Shown here: piece after piece, positions 1 through 6,510 of the stretch | How positions within the stretch are numbered: the stretch's first letter is position 1 | Layout: every line of letters begins with the position of its first letter | Assembly: GCA_016930435.1 (NCBI GenBank) | Contig: JAFGGQ010000130.1 | Location: forward strand, 1-15,317 | Length of the DNA stretch: 15,317 nucleotides | Direction: 5' to 3' | From: a bacterium | Lineage (GTDB): Bacteria; UBP14; UBA6098; JAFGQG01 | Notes under the pieces: model-generated | The model's database searches: none | The model's input: only the letters and a program-made list of their open reading frames with translations | Told to the model about the DNA's origin: nothing | Made by a program: the position numbers and the translations under genes

Positions 1-212
1 AATTTAGTCTGACCTCCATTATTAAATTCTGAATATCAATCATGAAAACTATATATTTATATTATTGTAAAAAGGATATTCCGACCTGATAAATGGGGAA
101 AATTTATAAATTTAATAGTATTATTCTATTGATATTGTTTGACTTAATAATATTTTTATTATATAATGCTTTATATAGAATATGCTAACCTATTTTACTG
201 CAATTCATTACA
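1..212. other. AT-rich intergenic segment
   Basis: This segment is strongly AT-rich compared with the rest of the window and I see no convincing gene in it. It contains a 14-bp perfect palindrome (AAATTTATAAATTT, 100-113) and a good sigma70-type promoter match (139-167, listed separately). A 31-codon frame on the plus strand (93-188) would encode a hydrophobic peptide, but it has no ribosome binding site at a useful distance. In AT-rich DNA, hydrophobic frames and palindromes of this size can arise by chance. No tRNA, rRNA or transposon end was recognised. Confidence 0.6.
139..167 (+). promoter_or_regulatory. Candidate sigma70 promoter facing right
   Basis: TTGACT (139-144) and TATAAT (162-167) are separated by exactly 17 bases, so 11 of 12 positions match the housekeeping consensus with ideal spacing. 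Transcription would start near 174 and run rightward, antisense to the 3' end of coaE and to the small frame at 213-365. No plus-strand coding sequence of note follows within the next several hundred bases. The product would therefore be a short untranslated or antisense RNA, if the promoter is real. The surrounding DNA is AT-rich, which raises the chance-match rate. Confidence 0.4.
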
Positions 213-365
213 TCATTTTTTCATAGAATAATAATCTATATTAGGATAAGCTGCATCACTATCTCGTTTTAAAGAGAAAACATCAATTGCATCAAACGGT
301 TTTAAGTGTTGGTATCCTTCAGTTCTCGCCCTGACTACTCCGGTTAATGCCGATTGTTTTGCCAT
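213..365 (-). CDS. Possible small hypothetical protein (50 aa) or gene remnant
   Basis: A minus-strand ATG (365-363) opens a 50-codon frame ending in TGA (215-213), 43 bases downstream of the coaE stop. The product begins MAKQSALTGVVRAR and ends in IDYYSMKK. Its composition is soluble, with a balanced mix of charged and aromatic residues and no membrane segment. The same frame stays open further upstream, back to an in-frame stop inside the end of coaE. Only a weak GAAG lies just before the ATG, so the start is uncertain. I do not recognise the family. It could be a fourth small gene of the coaE operon, the decayed tail of a longer gene, or a chance frame. The local base composition is less AT-extreme than 1-200, which mildly favours coding. 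Confidence 0.35.
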   Translation of the reverse strand: MAKQSALTGVVRARTEGYQHLKPFDAIDVFSLKRDSDAAYPNIDYYSMKK

Positions 366-408
366 CAACTTCGTATAAGACAATTCAGAATAAAGACCAT
401 AGCAGGAC

Positions 409-1029
409 TTAGTTATTTAACCGGATTTCCTGTTCTGATTTCAGCTCTATCCATACCTTGACCACTTTAGGTCTCAATTCATTCAGGGTACCGTTATTCC
501 GAATAATAAAATCGATGTGGGGATTTAATTTTTTAATGTCCAGTGAGGTAACGTTTATCCTTTTTTGGGCTTGGTCATCGGTATATCCCCGGGTTTTAAC
601 AAGGCGTTTAGCCCGATGCCAGATTGGCGCGTCCACAACTATCAGGTAATCTAACCAGTTAAAAACGTCCCATTTATAGATCAAAGCTGCGTCAATGACC
701 ACTATCCCGGGGTAATTTGTATCCTTAAGATTATTAAGGGCCATCTTTATTTCCTTGACCAGTTGTGGGTGGACGGTATCATCGAGTTTTTTAAGTTCCT
801 TTTTATTATCGAAGACTATGGCAGCCAATTTATCCCGGTCCACATTCTTATCGGCATCCAAAATAGCATCGCTGAAAAGGTTTATCAACTTTTCTTTTAT
901 TGATTTTCTTCTCAGTATATCGTGGCCCATGATATCCGCATTGATAAGGTAAGCTCCCAGCTCTTTGAATATTTTGCAGACAGTGCTTTTTCCTGTCCCG
1001 ATAGAGCCTGTTACTCCAACCACCAGCAT
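409..1029 (-). CDS. coaE: Dephospho-CoA kinase
   Basis: CoaE phosphorylates the 3'-hydroxyl of dephospho-CoA with ATP, the final cytosolic step of coenzyme A synthesis. The 206-residue length is normal for the family. The P-loop is GSIGTGKST (8-16). Family landmarks follow: the substrate-site Asp in NAD (D32), the HP dipeptide (87-88), a hydrophobic strand ending in LIYKW (116-120), the lid region with Arg/Lys residues (about 139-157) and the C-terminal DFIIRNNGT stretch (173-181). Many CoaE proteins have Glu where this one has Lys119, a small oddity. The start at 1029 is supported by AAAAGGAG about six bases upstream. It is the last clear gene of the HD-thiC-coaE operon, 23 bases after thiC. 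Coenzyme A and thiamine synthesis are both housekeeping cofactor pathways, so the neighbourhood is functionally plausible but not a conserved pair that I know of. Confidence 0.95.
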   Translation of the reverse strand: MLVVGVTGSIGTGKSTVCKIFKELGAYLINADIMGHDILRRKSIKEKLINLFSDAILDADKNVDRDKLAAIVFDNKKELKKLDDTVHPQLVKEIKMALNNLKDTNYPGIVVIDAALIYKWDVFNWLDYLIVVDAPIWHRAKRLVKTRGYTDDQAQKRINVTSLDIKKLNPHIDFIIRNNGTLNELRPKVVKVWIELKSEQEIRLNN

Positions 1030-1052
1030 AAAAACTCCTTTTAAAAGAGGTT

Positions 1053-2330
1053 TCAGGCTTTAATTTCCCCGATCTTTTTCAGGGCGCAGAACTCCCCGCA
1101 CATAGTACATACTTCTTCTTTTTCGGGAGGAATAGTAGCCCTGGTCTTCCTTGCCAGTTCAGGATCGATTGCCAGGGAGAGCATCTTTTCCCAGTCCAGT
1201 TTTTTCCGTGCTTTGCTCATCTGGCGGTCCCATTCCCAGGCCTTGTTAAATCCCTTTGCCAGGTCTGCGGCATGTGCAGCGATACGCGCTGCCATTACCC
1301 CTTCCCATACGCTCTCCCTGTCTGGAAGGCAGAGGTGTTCAGCTCGGGTGACATAACAAAGGAAATCCGCTCCGAAAGAACCCGCCAGTGCCCCGCCAAT
1401 CGCCGAGGTTATATGGTCATAACCAGGTGCAATGTCGGTTACAATGGGCCCCAAGACGTAAAATGGAGCATCCTTACAAAGCGATTTTTCAAGCCTTACA
1501 TTGGTTTCAATCTGGTTCACCGGAATATGGCCAGGCCCCTCCACCATACTTTGCACATCCGCTTTCCGGGCCCTTTCAACCAGTTCGCCCAGTGTTACCA
1601 ACTCCTGTATCTGGGGTTTATCGGTAGCATCTATAATAGTACCCGGCCGAAGGCCATCCCCCAGGCTAAGGGTCAACTCATACTCCCTGGCTAACTCTAA
1701 TAAACGATCATAATGCTCATATAAAGGGTTCTCAGCCTGATTATAATGTACCCATTCGATCAGAAAGGAGCCTCCCCGGCTAACTACCTCCATCAAGCGG
1801 TCACCTTCCAGAAGCATCCTGACCAGGTTCCGGGTAACTCCGCAATGCACGGTAATAAAATCTACACCCATGCGAGCCTGATCCTCAATGGTTGAAAAAA
1901 TGGATTCCGAGTTCATATTGACCATAGGAAGTTGATTCTCGACCATACGAATGGCAGTTTCGTAAATGGGTACAGTCCCCAGCGGGACAGGACAGGCATC
2001 CAGGATTACCTTCCTGATCGCGGAAAGGTCACCACCCGTGGAAAGGTCCATCACCGCATCCGTTTTTGCCTCCAAAGCAGCCTTTAATTTAGCCAGCTCA
2101 AATTCGATATCGGCCTTGTCCCGGGAGGTACCCAGATTGGCATTAACCTTAGTTGATAATCCCTGTCCAATTCCAATCGGATCAAATGAGCGATTTTTAT
2201 TTCTCGGAATGACTACCCGGCCTGAAGCTACCTGTCCCCTCACGAACTCCGGCGAAACCCCCTCTGATTCTGCTACCAGTTTTACTATTTCAGGAATCTT
2301 ACCAGCCTTGCAGTCAGCCATTAAAGTCAT
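1053..2330 (-). CDS. thiC: Phosphomethylpyrimidine synthase ThiC (short form)
   Basis: ThiC is a non-canonical radical-SAM enzyme that rearranges aminoimidazole ribotide into hydroxymethylpyrimidine phosphate, the pyrimidine half of thiamine. It acts in the cytosol with a [4Fe-4S] cluster. At 425 residues this is the short form, without the long N-terminal extension of the E. coli enzyme (631 residues). Recognisable blocks are VNANLGTS (62-69), the MDLSTGGDL barrel strand (94-102), DFITVHCGVT (157-166), SLGDGLRPG (222-230), EGPGH (264-268, metal-site His) and EHLCLPD (331-337, second metal-site His). The cluster cysteines sit at the C-terminus as C408, C411 and C415, which is CX2CX3C; the E. 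coli type is CX2CX4C. The ATG at 2330 follows TAAGGAG, which overlaps the stop of the preceding HD gene, so the two are likely coupled. A second ATG lies three codons later but is further from that site. No TPP riboswitch precedes the gene. Confidence 0.97.
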   Translation of the reverse strand: MTLMADCKAGKIPEIVKLVAESEGVSPEFVRGQVASGRVVIPRNKNRSFDPIGIGQGLSTKVNANLGTSRDKADIEFELAKLKAALEAKTDAVMDLSTGGDLSAIRKVILDACPVPLGTVPIYETAIRMVENQLPMVNMNSESIFSTIEDQARMGVDFITVHCGVTRNLVRMLLEGDRLMEVVSRGGSFLIEWVHYNQAENPLYEHYDRLLELAREYELTLSLGDGLRPGTIIDATDKPQIQELVTLGELVERARKADVQSMVEGPGHIPVNQIETNVRLEKSLCKDAPFYVLGPIVTDIAPGYDHITSAIGGALAGSFGADFLCYVTRAEHLCLPDRESVWEGVMAARIAAHAADLAKGFNKAWEWDRQMSKARKKLDWEKMLSLAIDPELARKTRATIPPEKEEVCTMCGEFCALKKIGEIKA

Positions 2331-2340
2331 CGTGGGAAAG

Positions 2341-2347
2341 CTCCTTA
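2341..2347 (-). promoter_or_regulatory. Ribosome binding site of thiC overlapping the upstream stop
   Basis: On the minus strand the sequence reads TAAGGAG, so the TAA stop of the HD-domain gene is itself part of the Shine-Dalgarno site of thiC. The spacer to the thiC ATG is ten bases. This arrangement favours re-initiation by ribosomes finishing the HD gene, and it supports both the operon structure and the choice of thiC start. Confidence 0.7.
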
Positions 2348-2893
2348 CTTGATATTTAGAATCGCTTTTATGGTCTCAAAATAAATAAAATCAGCATGGT
2401 GAACCGCTATGGATTCCGGGGAGCGGTATCCACTATCACCTTCATGGGCATGGGTTGCAATAATGTGGACTATTTCAGCAGGGAAGCCTGTTTCGGCGGC
2501 AAGAATAGCGCCGCTGAAAGGATGTCTTAGCAACTTGCCCGTTTCACTCTTCATAAAACGGCCTTCCGAGGAGGAATACTCCAATAACTTACCCACATCG
2601 TGAAGTAATCCACCGACTATTATGTATTCCTGGTTCAGTTCTATTTGGGGATGGTATTCCTTTATGGTTTTCCCGCTCCGGAGGGCTATCCCGGTGACTG
2701 CTGCCGTATGTTGTAAAAGGCTATAGGGGCAATCCGGAATCAATAGGGTAAATGGTATATTTAGCAACTCATCTTCATTCCAATTCCCCCTTTTTGCAGC
2801 TAATTCCCAGCAATCCAGGATTTTAGAAGAAAATGATTCACTCACTAATGCAAGGTATTTTTCAAATTCATTCCGGAGCAATTCTCTGATCAT
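2345..2893 (-). CDS. HD-domain phosphohydrolase (182 aa)
   Basis: This is a small soluble HD-superfamily metal-dependent phosphohydrolase of unknown substrate. Numbering from the chosen start, the HD signature is LLHDVGK (96-102, H98/D99). It is preceded by H62 (LLQHTAAV) and followed by H124 (LLRHPFSG), THAHEG (148-152) and the distal Asp in HHAD (D168), the usual arrangement of metal ligands in this fold. The length fits single-domain HD proteins and no other domain is attached. The frame extends 18 codons further upstream, but the ATG at 2893 is preferred because GAAAGG lies about seven bases before it; the upstream ATG would start inside the promoter region. It is the first gene of the leftward operon with thiC and coaE. 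The context hints at nucleotide or cofactor housekeeping, but that is inference. A role as a nucleotidase or cyclic-nucleotide phosphodiesterase cannot be told apart from sequence alone. Confidence 0.85.
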   Translation of the reverse strand: MIRELLRNEFEKYLALVSESFSSKILDCWELAAKRGNWNEDELLNIPFTLLIPDCPYSLLQHTAAVTGIALRSGKTIKEYHPQIELNQEYIIVGGLLHDVGKLLEYSSSEGRFMKSETGKLLRHPFSGAILAAETGFPAEIVHIIATHAHEGDSGYRSPESIAVHHADFIYFETIKAILNIK

Positions 2894-2921
2894 AAGATTG
2901 CCTTTCTTAAAATTAAGTAAA

Positions 2922-2947
2922 TTTATATTATATCTCTTATTTGTCAA
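2922..2947 (-). promoter_or_regulatory. Candidate promoter of the HD-thiC-coaE operon
   Basis: On the minus strand a perfect TTGACA (2947-2942) lies about 50 bases before the HD-gene ATG. Possible -10 elements follow at TATAAT (2932-2927, spacer 9, too short), TATAAA (2927-2922, spacer 14) or TAAATT (2925-2920, spacer 16). None combines ideal spacing with an ideal hexamer, so the -10 is uncertain, but the position relative to the gene is right. The -35 overlaps the candidate -35 of the divergent pilus promoter. Confidence 0.45.
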
Positions 2948-2968
2948 TAGTTTTTTTATATATGTAAT
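2941..2968 (+). promoter_or_regulatory. Candidate promoter of the pilus operon
   Basis: TTGTCA (2941-2946) and TGTAAT (2963-2968) are separated by 16 bases, with each hexamer matching five of six consensus positions. Transcription would begin near 2975, leaving an untranslated leader of roughly 95 bases before pilB copy 1. I looked for a sigma54 element (TGGCAC-N5-TTGCA type) and for a c-di-GMP riboswitch core in the leader and saw neither. The region is AT-rich, so a chance match is possible. Confidence 0.4.
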
Positions 2969-3069
2969 AGCTTCGTCAATATAATTTTATACTTGCTTAT
3001 TATTTCTATAAAGTTATTTTGATATGTTAAGAATGAACTGCGGCTTAATCCAGCTAAACAGGAGCAAAA

Positions 3070-4758
3070 ATGCTGCGTTTGGGAGAAATGCTAATCAATG
3101 CAGGACGGATCACTTCCGATCAGTTGAATCACGCTCTCACCGAACAGAAGCAAACCGGCGAGAAATTAGGCCAGGTACTGCTCCGTTTGGGATACCTCAA
3201 AGATAAAAACATTCTGAATGAATTTCTTGCCAAACAGCTTAATATCGGTAGTATCAAGCTTGATGACATACAGCTGGACCCGGACATTGTAACCTTGATC
3301 CCCGAGAAAACAGCCCGGAGGCTCAATATAGTCGCTACTTTCAAAATCGGTCCTATACTTTTTGTTGCTACAGCTGACCCTCGAAATATGAAACTTTTAG
3401 ACACATTGAAGTTCCAGACCGGTTACGAAATACAGCCGGTGGTTGCTTCGGAAAGCTCTATTCTCAAAGCAATCGACAGGTATTATCATAATGGTTTAGG
3501 TTCCATCTCTAATCTGGTGGAAGGATTGGATGAGCAGGTGGAGGTTGTAGAGGATAGCGATGAATTTACTGACCTCGAGCTTCAGAGGGCTATCGAGGAT
3601 AAGCCGCTGGTTAAATTAGTGGACCATATCATCCTTGATGCGATCCGGAGCGGGACTTCCGATATTCACATTGAGCCCTATGAGAACGAGCTCCGTTTAA
3701 GGTTCAGGATAGATGGCACCCTTATCGAAAAGCCACCTCTGCCCTACAGGTTGAAGGCAGCCGTAGCATCCCGTATAAAGATAATGTCCAGTCTGAATAT
3801 ATCAGAGCGGCGTATTCCACAGGACGGCCGTATCAAGATAAAGTATCAGGGCCGTGCCATTGACTTCAGAGTCTCTATTATACCAACGGTTTTTGGGGAG
3901 AAGATCGTTATAAGGCTGCTGGATCCCAAGAACCTCATGCTAAATTTGACCACATTGGGCTTCCCAGAGCGCAGCCTGAAACTCTTTGAATGGGCTATTA
4001 ATCTTCCCTTTGGAATGATTCTGGTTACCGGCCCTACCGGTTCCGGGAAGACCACAACTCTCTATTCAGCCCTTTCCACCCTGAATAAACCCGGCGTTAA
4101 CATCACTACCGCAGAACAGCCGGTGGAATACAATATTACCGACATCAACCAGGTTCAGGTTCAGCCGGAGATCGGATTGACCTTTCAAACGGTGCTGAGG
4201 GCTTTTTTCCGTCAAGACCCTGATATAATGCTGATTGGAGAGATACGGGACAAGGAAACCGCTGAAATAGCCATAAAAGCTGCACTTACCGGGCATTTAG
4301 TATTCTCGACATTACATACCAATGACGCTTCCAGCACGATCACCCGTTTGGTGGATATCGGGATCCCCAACTTCCTTATCGGTGAGGCAGTCAAACTGAT
4401 CATGGCCCAGAGATTATTGAAGACCATCTGCCCTCGCTGCAAAACCGAATACCAACCCACGCCCGAAGAACTGGAGATTCTGGAGCTTAATCCCAAAGAA
4501 GCATCACAGATCCGTTTTTACCGTGGAGCGGGATGTCCTTATTGCGGAGGTTCGGGGAATCGGGGCAGAACCGCTGTTTTTGAACTAATGCCCATAACAA
4601 GGAGTATCAAACAATTGATAAACACAAAAAAAACCGCTATTGAAATTCAGGAGGCATCTATTCAGGAGGGGATGCAAACCCTTCGTATGGCAGCCATCGA
4701 TAAACTCAAGGAAGGGATAGTCTGCGTTGAACAAGTTATTGCAGAGACGATTGCTTAA
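3070..4758 (+). CDS. pilB: Type IV pilus extension ATPase PilB, copy 1
   Basis: This is a PilB/GspE-family hexameric ATPase that would drive pilin polymerisation from the cytoplasmic face of the PilC platform. The 562 residues divide into an N-terminal MshEN-like region (RLGEMLINAG at 3-12, about 1-60), a T2SSE_N-type domain to about 140, an acidic linker (about 150-175), the N2 domain with PQDGR (250-254), and the motor domain. Walker A is GPTGSGKT (321-328, K327), Walker B is DPDIMLIGE (383-391, E391) and the His box is STLHTND (413-419, H416). A zinc-type tetracysteine is present (C454, C457, C489, C492). The Asp box reads TAEQPVEY, so Q350 replaces the usual Asp; this is confirmed by codon CAG at 4117-4119. 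The start follows CAGGAG with good spacing. It is the first gene of the pilus operon, and two paralogues follow directly. GspE of a type II secretion system is a less likely identity given the pilT/pilC context. Confidence 0.93.
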   Translation: MLRLGEMLINAGRITSDQLNHALTEQKQTGEKLGQVLLRLGYLKDKNILNEFLAKQLNIGSIKLDDIQLDPDIVTLIPEKTARRLNIVATFKIGPILFVATADPRNMKLLDTLKFQTGYEIQPVVASESSILKAIDRYYHNGLGSISNLVEGLDEQVEVVEDSDEFTDLELQRAIEDKPLVKLVDHIILDAIRSGTSDIHIEPYENELRLRFRIDGTLIEKPPLPYRLKAAVASRIKIMSSLNISERRIPQDGRIKIKYQGRAIDFRVSIIPTVFGEKIVIRLLDPKNLMLNLTTLGFPERSLKLFEWAINLPFGMILVTGPTGSGKTTTLYSALSTLNKPGVNITTAEQPVEYNITDINQVQVQPEIGLTFQTVLRAFFRQDPDIMLIGEIRDKETAEIAIKAALTGHLVFSTLHTNDASSTITRLVDIGIPNFLIGEAVKLIMAQRLLKTICPRCKTEYQPTPEELEILELNPKEASQIRFYRGAGCPYCGGSGNRGRTAVFELMPITRSIKQLINTKKTAIEIQEASIQEGMQTLRMAAIDKLKEGIVCVEQVIAETIA

Positions 4759-4782
4759 AACCGGTATTTCGGGGAGGTATCT

Positions 4783-6477
4783 ATGGCCCGTTTAGGAGAG
4801 ATGCTGGTCAATGGGGGTTATATCAGCCAGGAGCAACTGGATGCTGCCCTAAAAAAGCAGAAGGTCTCCAATGAAAAACTGGGTAAGATACTTTTGAAAA
4901 TGGGTTTTATTCAAAATGAAAATGTAATCAAAAGTGCTTTAATGAAGCAATTGAATGTTGGTACCACTCAACTGCTGGAATTCGAGATAACTCCCGAAAC
5001 TGTTCGCCTGATACCGGAGAACCTGGCCCGGAAATACAAGGTTATCGCTACTATGCTGATCGGGAAAACCCTCTTTATAGCTTCTGCAACCCCAACCGAT
5101 ATGTCCATGATAGATAACCTGGCCTTTGCCACCGGTTTTGATATCCAGCCCATGTTAGCACCCGAAAACCAGATCACCCATGCTATAGAGCGTTACTATA
5201 ATCCGGACAGTGATATGCTTTCTCTTTTTACCGATCAAACCGACGAGGAAGAGATCAAGATCGTTGAGGAAACAACCGAGGATATCACCCCACTGCAATT
5301 AGAGGATATCGTTCAGGATAAGCCCCTTGTGAAACTGGTTGACGATATTATCGTGAAAGCCCTGAAAAGCGGCGCATCTGATATTCATATTGAACCTTTC
5401 GAAAAAAACGTCAGGTTGCGTTACCGTATCGATGGCAACCTGGTTGAGAGGGCCCGTTTGCCTCAATATCTGAGGCCGGCGATAGTATCCCGGATCAAGA
5501 TCATGGGGAATCTGGACATTTCAAAAACCAGGATGCCTCAGGATGGACGGTTTAAAATTCACTATCAGCGCCGAACAATCGATATCCGGCTATCCACGGT
5601 TCCCACTGTATATGGTGAAAAATTGACAATGCGTTTGCTGGATCCCATTCGGCTGAACCTGGATTTGACCCAGTTAGGTTTCCCTGAGAGGGATATCGCT
5701 GTTTATAAGCAAGCCATCAATCTTCCCTATGGCATTATACTGGTTACCGGTCCCACTGGTTCAGGAAAGACCACCACCCTTTATTCTTCTTTAATAGAGT
5801 TGAATGATAAAAATTTAAACATTATGACCGTTGAAGACCCTGTTGAATACAATATTCCCAATATAAACCAGATTCAAACCCACGATGAAATCGGGCTTTC
5901 CTTTTCACGTGTATTGAAGGCATTCCCCCGGCACGATCCGGACATTATTCTTATCGGGGAGATCCGGGATCTTGAGACTGCCGAGATCGCTATCAAAGCG
6001 GCTCTGACCGGCCATTTAGTCTTTTCAACTGTGCATACAAACGATGCCCCGAGCACCATTTCCCGGCTGGTTAATCTGGGTATCCCTCCCCACTTCCTGG
6101 CTAGTTCATTAAAATTAATTGCCGCCCAGCGCCTGATCAAAACTATTTGCCCCCGCTGTCAGGTTGAAGACCATCCTAATCCACTGGACCTGGAATTTCT
6201 GGGATTCACCCCGGATGAAATCAGTAATACAACCTTCTTACGTGGGGAAGGTTGCCCTCATTGCAACCATACAGGTTATAAAGGCCGTACCGGAATTTTC
6301 GAGATTATGCCTATCAGCGACAACATAAGGGACATGATCAATTCCAATAAGAATAGTTATGAGATCCGCAAACAAGCTATTAACGAAAATATGGTTGCAT
6401 TAAGGCAAGCCGCTATTAACAAAATCAAGGAGGGTTTGACAACGGTCGAACAGGTTATTGCTCAAACCATAGGCTAA
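4783..6477 (+). CDS. pilB: Type IV pilus extension ATPase PilB, copy 2
   Basis: This second full-length PilB paralogue (564 residues) is co-linear with copy 1 over its whole length. It has the MshEN-like start RLGEMLVNGG (3-12), an acidic linker (about 154-167, DEEE then EETTED), PQDGR (252-256), Walker A (323-330, K329), a standard Asp box EDP (351-353), Walker B DPDIILIGE (385-393, E393), a His box STVHTND (415-421) and tetracysteine C456, C459, C491, C494. The conserved FLRQDPD segment before Walker B is FPRHDPD here (381-387), so two usually invariant positions differ. All catalytic residues I can place are intact, so it should hydrolyse ATP. The start follows GGGGAGG with ideal spacing. 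It lies 24 bases after copy 1 and 33 bases before copy 3. Whether it forms its own hexamer or mixes with its neighbours cannot be read from sequence. Confidence 0.92.
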   Translation: MARLGEMLVNGGYISQEQLDAALKKQKVSNEKLGKILLKMGFIQNENVIKSALMKQLNVGTTQLLEFEITPETVRLIPENLARKYKVIATMLIGKTLFIASATPTDMSMIDNLAFATGFDIQPMLAPENQITHAIERYYNPDSDMLSLFTDQTDEEEIKIVEETTEDITPLQLEDIVQDKPLVKLVDDIIVKALKSGASDIHIEPFEKNVRLRYRIDGNLVERARLPQYLRPAIVSRIKIMGNLDISKTRMPQDGRFKIHYQRRTIDIRLSTVPTVYGEKLTMRLLDPIRLNLDLTQLGFPERDIAVYKQAINLPYGIILVTGPTGSGKTTTLYSSLIELNDKNLNIMTVEDPVEYNIPNINQIQTHDEIGLSFSRVLKAFPRHDPDIILIGEIRDLETAEIAIKAALTGHLVFSTVHTNDAPSTISRLVNLGIPPHFLASSLKLIAAQRLIKTICPRCQVEDHPNPLDLEFLGFTPDEISNTTFLRGEGCPHCNHTGYKGRTGIFEIMPISDNIRDMINSNKNSYEIRKQAINENMVALRQAAINKIKEGLTTVEQVIAQTIG

Positions 6478-6491
6478 AGCCAATATTGGCT
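6478..6491. repeat. 14-bp perfect palindrome between pilB copies 2 and 3
   Basis: AGCCAATATTGGCT is exactly self-complementary and begins one base after the stop of pilB copy 2. It is overlapped by a direct repeat: GGCTAAAG occurs at 6472-6479 and again at 6488-6495, each followed by (C/A)CAAT. The gap is only 33 bases, so the palindrome occupies much of it. There is no loop and no T-run, which argues against a classical terminator. A protein-binding site or a small duplication scar are the alternatives. Confidence 0.6.
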
Positions 6492-6510
6492 AAAGACAAT
6501 TAGGATAATA

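Noticed and set aside
100-113. AAATTTATAAATTT perfect palindrome as a possible operator.
   Set aside because: It consists only of A and T in very AT-rich DNA, where such palindromes are expected by chance, and it is not placed at a sensible distance from any gene start.
93-188. 31-codon plus-strand frame encoding a single hydrophobic segment, reminiscent of a type I toxin peptide (MGKIYKFNS start).
   Set aside because: The nearest purine-rich site (AAGGA near 72-76) is too far from the ATG, the strong promoter lies inside the frame rather than before it, and AT-rich DNA codes for Ile/Leu/Phe by chance.
1272-1694. 140-codon plus-strand open frame opposite thiC.
   Set aside because: It is the antisense shadow of a confidently identified thiC, with no ribosome site and no recognisable protein pattern.
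2976-3069. Possible c-di-GMP riboswitch in the leader of the pilus operon.
   Set aside because: Such riboswitches can precede pilus genes, but I could not find a GEMM-type core or paired stems in this AT-rich leader.
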